From contig CAZOAA010000037.1 in the NCBI GenBank assembly GCA_964577715.1, forward strand, positions 1-13,762: a stretch of DNA of 13,762 nucleotides. Reading direction: 5' to 3'. The translations under genes and the position numbers were made by a program. Position 1 is the first letter of the stretch, and the number at the start of each line of letters is the position of its first letter. Below the pieces are notes generated by a model. That model saw only the letters and a list, made by a program, of their open reading frames with translations, searched no databases and had not been told where the DNA came from. This DNA comes from SUP05 sp964577715 (GTDB taxonomy: Bacteria > Pseudomonadota > Gammaproteobacteria > PS1 > Pseudothioglobaceae). This document shows, piece by piece, positions 1 to 5,691 of this stretch.

Positions 1-179
1 TTGGTATTGGTGAAGATAAAAAAGATACTGAGCAAGCAACGACTAAGGAAAAAACCGCAGAAGAGTGTGAGATTCCCGCCTTTGCTAAAGCCATTGGCCA
101 TGAAGACTTATGGTTAGAGCACAACGGTTGTCCACCAAGAGAAAAAACAGAAGATAAAAAATCAGAAGAAGCTAAATAA
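1..179 (+). CDS. C-terminal 58 codons of an unidentified protein (5' end outside the window)
   Basis: An open frame enters from the left edge (first whole codon at position 3) and stops with TAA at 177-179. The 58 visible residues consist of a Lys/Glu/Thr-rich stretch, a short non-repetitive block reading EECEIPAFAKAIGHEDLWLE followed by HNGCPP, and another charged tail ending KSEEAK. The middle block, with two Cys (residues 22 and 43 of the visible part), a Trp and two His, looks like a conserved folded or metal/redox-binding segment between low-complexity linkers. I do not recognise the family and assign no function. The 3' end overlaps the convergent nitroreductase by 8 bp. That the frame is coding is an inference from the non-random composition and the adjacent hairpin. 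Confidence 0.6.
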   Translation, partial: GIGEDKKDTEQATTKEKTAEECEIPAFAKAIGHEDLWLEHNGCPPREKTEDKKSEEAK

Positions 180-194
180 TTTCACAAGCTTCTT
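166..194. terminator. Hairpin at convergent 3' ends, possible bidirectional terminator
   Basis: AAGAAGCT (166-173) and AGCTTCTT (187-194) are perfect inverted repeats separated by a 13-nt AT-rich loop. They lie where the + strand partial gene and the - strand nitroreductase converge, so the stem is made from coding sequence of both. On the - strand the stem is followed after a few bases by a run of six T (complement of the A run near 156-161), which fits an intrinsic terminator. On the + strand there is only a short T run. A second AAGCTT at 197-202 could form an alternative stem. Confidence 0.4.
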
Positions 195-753
195 TAAAGC
201 TTAGGCGCGGACTGCGTGGATAAATTTTGCTATGGTCGCCATAACCAATTCCACAGATAAAAATGGATTTGGTTTTACCGTCAGGGAAAAATTCTTGATC
301 TAATGTTGATGCATTAAACCCACCCATCGGACCACAATCAAGCCCAACTGCACGTGCTGCCAACATAAAGTAAGCACCTTGTAGTGTTGCGTTCATTGAA
401 CCAACAGCGCTAATTTTATCTGGCTTGCCTTCATACCAACTTTTAGCATCAGTGTGTGGAAATAGATAATCAAGCTTTTCATAAAACTCTGTGTCATAGC
501 TAATAATAGCGACTGCAGGTGCACTCATGGCTTTATCAACATTACCCTCATCAAGATGAGACTTAAGGCGCTCTTTAGCGCCATCAGATTGAACAAAAGT
601 CAGTCGAGCAGGGCAAGTGTTGGCTGCCGTTGGGCCGAATTTCATGAGTTCGTAAATTTGGTTAATTTGCGTATCTGTTACTTCTTTTTCTAACCAACCG
701 TTATGACTTCTGGCCTCACAAAATAAAGTATCTAGTGCGTCCTTATCAAGCAT
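172..753 (-). CDS. rutE: RutE/HadB-family nitroreductase (probable malonic semialdehyde reductase)
   Basis: This 193-residue protein is a small FMN-dependent nitroreductase-fold enzyme. From memory it matches E. coli RutE along its whole length (RutE 196 aa). Shared blocks are ARSHNGW (14-20), the FMN-phosphate-type segment KFGPTAANTCPAR (38-50), FYEKLDYLFPH (90-100), GLDCGPMGGF (137-146), GIGYGD (168-173) and the PRLSFKEA end. RutE reduces malonic semialdehyde to 3-hydroxypropionate with NAD(P)H in the Rut pyrimidine-degradation pathway. No other rut genes are visible here, so the true substrate may be another small aldehyde or a nitro/quinone compound. The ATG at 753 has an AGGA Shine-Dalgarno 7 nt upstream (complement of 761-764). 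The gene is divergent from the 142-residue protein and convergent with the partial gene. Family assignment is firm; substrate is inferred. Confidence 0.85.
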   Translation of the reverse strand: MLDKDALDTLFCEARSHNGWLEKEVTDTQINQIYELMKFGPTAANTCPARLTFVQSDGAKERLKSHLDEGNVDKAMSAPAVAIISYDTEFYEKLDYLFPHTDAKSWYEGKPDKISAVGSMNATLQGAYFMLAARAVGLDCGPMGGFNASTLDQEFFPDGKTKSIFICGIGYGDHSKIYPRSPRLSFKEACEII

Positions 754-785
754 TAAAATATCCTAATCATGTTTATAAAATTATC
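754..785. promoter_or_regulatory. Compact divergent promoter region
   Basis: Only 32 bp separate the nitroreductase ATG (- strand) from the ATG at 786 (+ strand). A TATAAA hexamer at 774-779 is a reasonable + strand -10, and would place transcription start at about 786, the A of the start codon, so the + strand transcript could be leaderless. On the - strand the same bases are TTTATA and the only clear signal is the AGGA ribosome binding site. No convincing -35 is visible on either strand, so this is a tentative call. Confidence 0.3.
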
Positions 786-1214
786 ATGTTAGATTATATA
801 TTTTTTGACTCAAAACTCTCAGCCAAATTTAAAGACCACTTAACAAAGGTGGGAATAGAATTTGAATGTCAAGATGACAAGAACTTTGGGTCGGTTCAAG
901 GTGAAATTGTTTCAATTGCCGATGAAACGAGTGATACCATACTGAATGAATTACAAGTACTATACGATGAATTACAAGATGAATTAGAGGTAATGCTAGA
1001 GCAAACAGAAGATGCACTCATCATGAATGCCGCAGGCATGGAAGTAAAATTGAAAGATGGTAGTATGTGTACTTTAAGAGTTTCACCTGATGTGGTTACT
1101 CGTATACTAACTGTGTTAGAATTTGACGAATTACAAGAATTTGTAAAAAATATTGCAAGAAGCGTGGAAGACCCTGATAGTGGTCATTTTTGCCACAATA
1201 TAGATAAGGATTAA
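786..1214 (+). CDS. Uncharacterised acidic 142-residue protein upstream of an SQR-like flavoprotein
   Basis: I know of no established function. The protein starts MLDYIFFD, is strongly acidic, has no signal peptide or membrane segment, and contains a predicted helical, possibly coiled-coil stretch at about 51-76 (NELQVLYDELQDELEVMLEQ). A block at 81-105 (AAGMEVKLKDGSMCTLRVSP) looks like a beta-hairpin core, and the C-terminus is SVEDPDSGHFC. Cys occur at 28, 95 and 136. From memory, similar short proteins with a 'hAAGh-h-LKDG' and 'EDPD...C' pattern occur as hypothetical proteins in other gammaproteobacteria. The frame is open back to a GTG at 735, but that start would overlap the divergent gene and add an atypical N-terminus, so I choose ATG 786. 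There is no Shine-Dalgarno. The stop is one base before the next ATG (1216), so the two are almost certainly cotranscribed, suggesting a role linked to the flavoprotein. Confidence 0.75.
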   Translation: MLDYIFFDSKLSAKFKDHLTKVGIEFECQDDKNFGSVQGEIVSIADETSDTILNELQVLYDELQDELEVMLEQTEDALIMNAAGMEVKLKDGSMCTLRVSPDVVTRILTVLEFDELQEFVKNIARSVEDPDSGHFCHNIDKD

Positions 1215-1215
1215 A

Positions 1216-2343
1216 ATGAAAAAAATTACCATTATTGGCTCAGGTTTTGCTGGTCTTACAGCTGTTAGGACAATCAGAAAGCAAGACAAAACTGCTGAAA
1301 TTACCCTGATTTCTCCAAAGGCAGAGTTAGTTTATATGCCGAGTTTAATATGGGTGCCATCAGGTGCTGCTAGTGAAAAAGATATTATTGCGCCTCTTGA
1401 TAATTTCTTTAAGCGTATGAATGTGCATCATGTGGCTAGTGAAGTAACGGGTTTAGAAGAGGGTGGGCGAAAGGTGATTACACCAATTGGCCTATATGAG
1501 AACGACGCGCTTATTATTGCCTCGGGCGGACGATTTATCAAGAAATTACCCGGCATAGAAAATGCCATTACTCCTTGTGAAGGTTTGAGTGCAGCTGAGG
1601 CGATTCGTGATCGATTAAAGAGCATGGATAGCGGTAATATTGCAATTGGATTTTCTGGTAATCCAAAAGAACCAAGCGCGATGCGTGGTGGTCCCATGTT
1701 TGAGTTTTTATTTGGACTTGATACGCAATTGCGTAAAGAGGGGCGACGTGATAAATTCAACTTAACCTTTTTCACCCCTGCGGAAAAACCAGGTGCACGC
1801 CTTGGAAAGAAAGCAGTTAAAGGCCTATTGAGCGAGATGAAAAAGCGCAAAATTGCAACACATCTTGGCCATAAGATGAAAAAATTTGAGACTGATAGAG
1901 TCATTACCGAAGGTGGGGAGTTTGCTGTAGATTTGATTCTATTTATGCCAGGCATGACAGGTAATGCTTGGTTTGACAATACTGATCTTGCGCGTAGTGA
2001 AGGTGGTATGCTAAAGGCTAATCAATTTTGCGAGGTGGAGGATGCAGATAAGGTATTTGTCGCAGGTGATTCTGGCTCTTTCCCGGGGCCTGAGTGGATG
2101 CCTAAGCAAGCACATATGGCAGACCTTCAAGCAGAGGCTGCTGCTAAAAATGCATTAGATTCGTTAGATTCAAAACCTGCTAGTCATACCTTTAAAATTG
2201 AGCTAATGTGTATTGTTGATTCAAATAACAAAGGCATGTATGTGTCTCGCACGCTTAAAGGTGGTTTAATGTTGCCAAATTGCAGGTTAATGCATGTTGC
2301 TAAGAAAGTATTTGGTTGGTGGTATTTACGCCAGTATCGTTAG
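1216..2343 (+). CDS. SQR/FCSD-like FAD-dependent pyridine nucleotide-disulfide oxidoreductase
   Basis: This 375-residue protein has the two-dinucleotide-fold plan of sulfide:quinone oxidoreductase (SQR) and flavocytochrome c sulfide dehydrogenase flavoproteins. It has an N-terminal FAD motif GSGFAG (8-13), a central fold at about 140-245, and the FAD-closing motif VFVAGDSG (280-287) followed by MPKQAHMADLQAEAAAKN (295-312). The C-terminus (VAKKVFGWWYLRQYR, 361-375) is aromatic and basic, as in monotopic membrane-anchoring ends of SQRs. Cys are at 121, 272, 332 and 356. By eye, C121 and C332 sit near conserved SQR/FCSD cysteines, but the middle catalytic Cys expected just before GPxxEF is Arg157 (MRGGPMFEF, 156-164). 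Classical SQR activity is therefore uncertain; a sulfur- or quinone-linked oxidoreductase is the safer call. AAGGA at 1206-1210 lies 5 nt before ATG. Neighbours are the 142-residue protein upstream and hinT 9 bp downstream. Confidence 0.8.
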   Translation: MKKITIIGSGFAGLTAVRTIRKQDKTAEITLISPKAELVYMPSLIWVPSGAASEKDIIAPLDNFFKRMNVHHVASEVTGLEEGGRKVITPIGLYENDALIIASGGRFIKKLPGIENAITPCEGLSAAEAIRDRLKSMDSGNIAIGFSGNPKEPSAMRGGPMFEFLFGLDTQLRKEGRRDKFNLTFFTPAEKPGARLGKKAVKGLLSEMKKRKIATHLGHKMKKFETDRVITEGGEFAVDLILFMPGMTGNAWFDNTDLARSEGGMLKANQFCEVEDADKVFVAGDSGSFPGPEWMPKQAHMADLQAEAAAKNALDSLDSKPASHTFKIELMCIVDSNNKGMYVSRTLKGGLMLPNCRLMHVAKKVFGWWYLRQYR

Positions 2344-2352
2344 GAGTGAGTG

Positions 2353-2691
2353 ATGTCAGATTGTTTATTTTGTAAAATTATCAATGGCGATATTCCGGCA
2401 GATAAACTCTATGAAGACGATGATGTACTTGCTTTTCATGATATTGGTGCACAAGCGCCCCACCATTTTTTAGTCATCCCAAAACAACATATCGCTACAT
2501 TAAATGATGCTAAAGATCCGACATTAATAGGTAAGCTCACTTTAACAGCAACAAAACTAGCTAAAGAACTCGGATTTGCTGATGATGGCTACCGCGTAGT
2601 AATGAACTGTAATGAAAACGGCGGGCAGACGGTGTACCATATTCATCTGCATTGTTTGGGTGGGCGCTCTCTTTCTTGGCCACCAGGCTAA
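2353..2691 (+). CDS. hinT: HIT-family purine nucleoside phosphoramidase (HinT-like)
   Basis: This 112-residue histidine-triad protein hydrolyses AMP-phosphoramidate-type bonds in the cytoplasm. The catalytic triad is H96-I-H98-L-H100 inside VYHIHLHCLGGR. The N-terminal FCKIINGDIPADKLYEDDDVLAFHDI (6-31) and the QAPHHFLVIPK block (34-44) are characteristic of the Hint branch. C4 and C7 form a CxxC that may bind zinc with a downstream His, as in several bacterial and eukaryotic Hint proteins; E. coli HinT lacks it, from memory. A GTG at 2350 is in frame, but TAGGAG at 2341-2346 lies 6 nt before ATG 2353, so I choose the ATG. The Shine-Dalgarno overlaps the stop of the flavoprotein gene, indicating cotranscription. 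Confidence 0.92.
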   Translation: MSDCLFCKIINGDIPADKLYEDDDVLAFHDIGAQAPHHFLVIPKQHIATLNDAKDPTLIGKLTLTATKLAKELGFADDGYRVVMNCNENGGQTVYHIHLHCLGGRSLSWPPG

Positions 2692-2729
2692 TTTTTAATT
2701 TCGCCTATAGAATAAAAAAATATCTTGTT

Positions 2730-2766
2730 AAAGTATCCATTAATTTTTAGGCGGTACTTTTTATTT
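2730..2766 (+). terminator. Weak possible terminator after hinT
   Basis: AAAGTA-T-CC (2730-2738) can pair with GGTACTTT (2753-2760), an 8-bp stem with one bulged T and a 14-nt loop, followed by TTATTT. The stem is AT-rich and the call is weak. Otherwise the 122-bp gap between hinT and gcvP holds only AT-rich sequence. Confidence 0.3.
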
Positions 2767-2775
2767 AAAAAAGGT

Positions 2776-2781
2776 TAAAAT
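2776..2781 (+). promoter_or_regulatory. Possible -10 element for gcvP
   Basis: TAAAAT at 2776-2781 matches the TATAAT consensus at five of six positions and is preceded by GGT, as at the queD and gyrA promoters (GG before TATAAT and TACAAT). No good -35 is visible 16-18 bp upstream (near 2753-2758). The predicted leader is about 27 nt and has no Shine-Dalgarno or room for a glycine riboswitch. Confidence 0.3.
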
Positions 2782-2813
2782 TCAGCCCTTAGTTTTTCTT
2801 ATATCTTGATCGC

Positions 2814-5612
2814 ATGAGTAACGAATTTTTAGATAGGCATATTGGCCCAAATAAAGCAGAAATAGATGCAATGTTAAGTGCAATTGGCTGTGATTCTGTA
2901 GAACAGGTTGTTGCCAAAACGGTACCGGAAAGCATTCTATTTGGTAATCGAATGGAAGTTGATGAAGGTCTAACTGAGCGCGATAGTTTAGAATTAGCTA
3001 CAAAATTAGCCAGTGAAAACATTTTAGCAACTAATTTTATTGGCCAAGGTTATTACGATACTTTGATGCCGGCTGTTATCCAGCGTAATATTTTAGAAAA
3101 TCCAGGCTGGTATACGGCTTATACGCCGTATCAAGCAGAGATTTCTCAAGGTCGTTTAGAAATGTTGCTGACGTTCCAACAAATGGTGATAGATCTAACA
3201 GGTATGGATATTTCTAATGCCTCTTTGTTAGATGAACCAACTGCTGCTGCAGAAGCGATGATGATGGCGAAACGTGCCAATAAAAAGAACAAATCTAATC
3301 GATTTTTAGTGGACAGCAATACCCATCCGCAAACCATTACAATTTTGCAAACACGTGCCAAGCTAATTGGTATTGAGTTGGTTGTTGAAGATATTAAAGA
3401 TCATGATTTTTCCAATTGTTTTGCGGCTTTATTGCAATCACCTGGTACGAATGGTGAAGTGCGTGATCTTAGTGATGATATTGCCAAAGCGAAAGAGGCA
3501 GGTGTATTGAGCATTGTTGCTTGTGATCTTTTAGCACTAACGTTAATTAAAACACCAGCTGAAATGGGCGCTGATATTGCTATTGGAAATTCACAACGTT
3601 TTGGTGTGCCAATGGGTTTTGGTGGTCCGCACGCGGCATTTTTAGCCACACGTGATGAATTTAAACGCATGGTGCCAGGGCGTATCATTGGTGTATCGCA
3701 AGACGCACATGGCGCACCGGCAATGCGTATGTCGCTGCAGACACGCGAACAGCATATTCGTCGTGATAAAGCTACCAGTAATATTTGTACAGCCCAGGTG
3801 TTGCTAGCAGTGTTGGCAGCAGCTTATGGCATCTACCATGGCGCTAATGGCTTGAGAAAAATTGCTAACAAAGTGCACGCCAAGGCAACAAATTTAGCTA
3901 AGAGTTTGACTAATGCAGGCTATGAGCTGGAAACTGATCAGTTTTTTGATACTGTTACGATTAATACTACCGATGCACAAGCTTTGTTTGACAAAGCCCA
4001 AGCGCAAAATATTAACTTGCGTTTATTGAGTGATAATCAATTAAGCATTGCTGTTGACGAAGCCACAACATCACAAGAGCTGTCTGAATTATTAAAAATC
4101 TTTTCTATTGATGATTTAGCTGAATCTGAGTCTACTCTGATATCTACTCTATTAAGGACTTCAGATTATTTAACGCATCCAGTATTTAGTCATTATCACT
4201 CTGAAACTGAGATGATGCGTTACTTAAAGCGCTTAGAAAACAAAGATATTGCACTTAATCACTCAATGATCGCTTTAGGTTCTTGCACAATGAAACTCAA
4301 TGCCGCGGTTCAAATGTATCCAGTGAGCTTGTCAAGGTTTTCAAAGTTACACCCTTATGCACCAGAGAGTCAAACTAAAGGCTACCAGCAGTTATTTAAA
4401 GATTTAGAGTATGCTTTGTGTGAAGTGACTGGTTATGATGCGGTATCACTACAACCTAATGCAGGATCACAAGGTGAATTTGCAGGGCTTTTGGCCATTC
4501 ACTCATATCATGAGTCTCGTGGTGATTTTGACCGTAATATTTGTCTTATTCCTTCTTCTGCACACGGCACCAATCCTGCAAGTGCAATTATGGCCGGTAT
4601 GAAAGTGGTCATTGTAAAATGTGATGAATCTGGCAATATTGATATTGATGATTTAAAAGCTAAGGTAGAAAAACACCGTGAAAAACTCTCAGCTATCATG
4701 GTGACATACCCGTCAACTCACGGTGTATTTGAAGTTGAGATAAAACAAGTTTGCGATATTATTCATAATTCTGGTGGCCAAGTTTATTTAGATGGTGCCA
4801 ATCTTAATGCCATGGTAGGCATTACTCGTATGGGTGAATTTGGCGCTGATGTATCACACATTAACTTGCACAAAACTTTTGCTATTCCGCACGGTGGTGG
4901 TGGTCCAGGTATGGGGCCAATTGGTGTAAAAGCACATTTAGCAGAATTTTTGCCAGGCAACCCGCTTGATAAAGATTCAAATGCAGTATCAGCCGCAATG
5001 TATGGTTCTGCTTCAATTTTGCCAATTTCATGGTCGTATATTAAGTTGTTGGGTAAGTATGGTATGCAGCGTTCAACAGAGATTGCTATTGTGAGTGCCA
5101 ATTATATTGCCAACGAGTTAAAAGAATTTTTCCCAATTCTTTATCAAGGCGATCAAGGTTTCGTTGCGCATGAGTGTATTATTGATATTCGCCCTTTAAA
5201 AGAACAAAGTGGCATCTCTGAAGAAGATATTGCCAAGCGTTTAATGGATTATGGTTTTCACTCTCCAACAATGTCGTTTCCTGTTGCAGGCACATTGATG
5301 ATTGAGCCAACAGAAAGTGAATCAAAACATGAGATTGATCGTTTTATCACAGCTATGGCAAGCATCCATAGTGAGATTCAAAAAGTGATTGAAGGTATTT
5401 GGGATAAAGACAATAACCCACTGAAAAATGCACCACACACAGCACTTGAAATGGCGGGTGAGTGGAGCTATCCGTATTCAAGAGAAGAGGCACTATATCC
5501 GGTTAAATCGTTAAAACATAATAAGTATTTCCCACCAGTTAAACGTATTGATAACGTCTACGGTGACCGTAATTTATTTTGCTCGTGTATCACCACACAA
5601 GACTTTGCATAA
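2814..5612 (+). CDS. gcvP: Glycine dehydrogenase (decarboxylating), P protein, single-chain type
   Basis: This 932-residue enzyme is the PLP-dependent P protein of the glycine cleavage system. It decarboxylates glycine and transfers the aminomethyl group to lipoyl-GcvH. Length is close to the usual 950-960 aa of the fused form, with an N-terminal half (about 1-440) and the PLP-bearing C-terminal half. Recognisable blocks are RHIGP (8-12), TAYTPYQAEISQGRLE (101-116), DEPTAAAEAM (140-149), GSCTMKLN (489-496), AHGTNP (583-588), the PLP-lysine motif HKTFAIPHGGGGPGMG with Lys687, and VYGDRNLFCSC near the end. All key residues appear intact. No gcvT, gcvH or lpd is visible, so this is a separate locus. 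ATG 2814 gives the standard MSNEFLDRHIGP start, but no Shine-Dalgarno precedes it. The gene appears monocistronic between two AT-rich gaps. Confidence 0.97.
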   Translation: MSNEFLDRHIGPNKAEIDAMLSAIGCDSVEQVVAKTVPESILFGNRMEVDEGLTERDSLELATKLASENILATNFIGQGYYDTLMPAVIQRNILENPGWYTAYTPYQAEISQGRLEMLLTFQQMVIDLTGMDISNASLLDEPTAAAEAMMMAKRANKKNKSNRFLVDSNTHPQTITILQTRAKLIGIELVVEDIKDHDFSNCFAALLQSPGTNGEVRDLSDDIAKAKEAGVLSIVACDLLALTLIKTPAEMGADIAIGNSQRFGVPMGFGGPHAAFLATRDEFKRMVPGRIIGVSQDAHGAPAMRMSLQTREQHIRRDKATSNICTAQVLLAVLAAAYGIYHGANGLRKIANKVHAKATNLAKSLTNAGYELETDQFFDTVTINTTDAQALFDKAQAQNINLRLLSDNQLSIAVDEATTSQELSELLKIFSIDDLAESESTLISTLLRTSDYLTHPVFSHYHSETEMMRYLKRLENKDIALNHSMIALGSCTMKLNAAVQMYPVSLSRFSKLHPYAPESQTKGYQQLFKDLEYALCEVTGYDAVSLQPNAGSQGEFAGLLAIHSYHESRGDFDRNICLIPSSAHGTNPASAIMAGMKVVIVKCDESGNIDIDDLKAKVEKHREKLSAIMVTYPSTHGVFEVEIKQVCDIIHNSGGQVYLDGANLNAMVGITRMGEFGADVSHINLHKTFAIPHGGGGPGMGPIGVKAHLAEFLPGNPLDKDSNAVSAAMYGSASILPISWSYIKLLGKYGMQRSTEIAIVSANYIANELKEFFPILYQGDQGFVAHECIIDIRPLKEQSGISEEDIAKRLMDYGFHSPTMSFPVAGTLMIEPTESESKHEIDRFITAMASIHSEIQKVIEGIWDKDNNPLKNAPHTALEMAGEWSYPYSREEALYPVKSLKHNKYFPPVKRIDNVYGDRNLFCSCITTQDFA

Positions 5613-5643
5613 TTTAGCTGTTTAAGCTCAAAAAGTTGCATTA

Positions 5644-5680
5644 AAATAACTTGAAACTTTTTTACAAAAGTAAGTTATTT
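5644..5680 (+). repeat. Long AT-rich hairpin between gcvP and parC
   Basis: AAATAACTT (5644-5652) pairs perfectly with AAGTTATTT (5672-5680). Inside it, after a 3-nt GAA bulge, ACTTTT (5656-5661) pairs perfectly with AAAAGT (5666-5671) around a TTAC loop. The result is a 15-bp stem ending directly before the parC ribosome binding site (AGGGGGAG, 5683-5690). It could be an AT-rich terminator for gcvP, a structured parC leader that affects translation, or an operator. TTGAAA at 5651-5656 resembles a -35 but has no good -10 at 16-18 bp. The base pairing is seen directly; the role is open. Confidence 0.6.
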
Positions 5681-5691
5681 CTAGGGGGAGA

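Noticed and set aside
735..785. GTG 735 as start of the 142-residue protein gene
   Set aside because: It would overlap the divergent nitroreductase gene, has no ribosome binding site, and adds 17 residues unlike the MLDYIFFD start expected for the family. ATG 786 is preferred.
1428..1979. 183-codon open frame on the - strand inside the SQR-like gene
   Set aside because: It lies wholly within a gene with clear family motifs, and its translation shows no recognisable domain; it is a shadow of the + strand coding bias.
2692..2813. Glycine riboswitch upstream of gcvP
   Set aside because: The gap is AT-rich with no paired-aptamer structure, and the likely leader is under 30 nt.
4784..5101. 105-codon open frame on the - strand inside gcvP
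   Set aside because: It mirrors the conserved Gly-rich PLP region of gcvP (a Pro/Gly-rich antisense translation) and has no start signals of its own.
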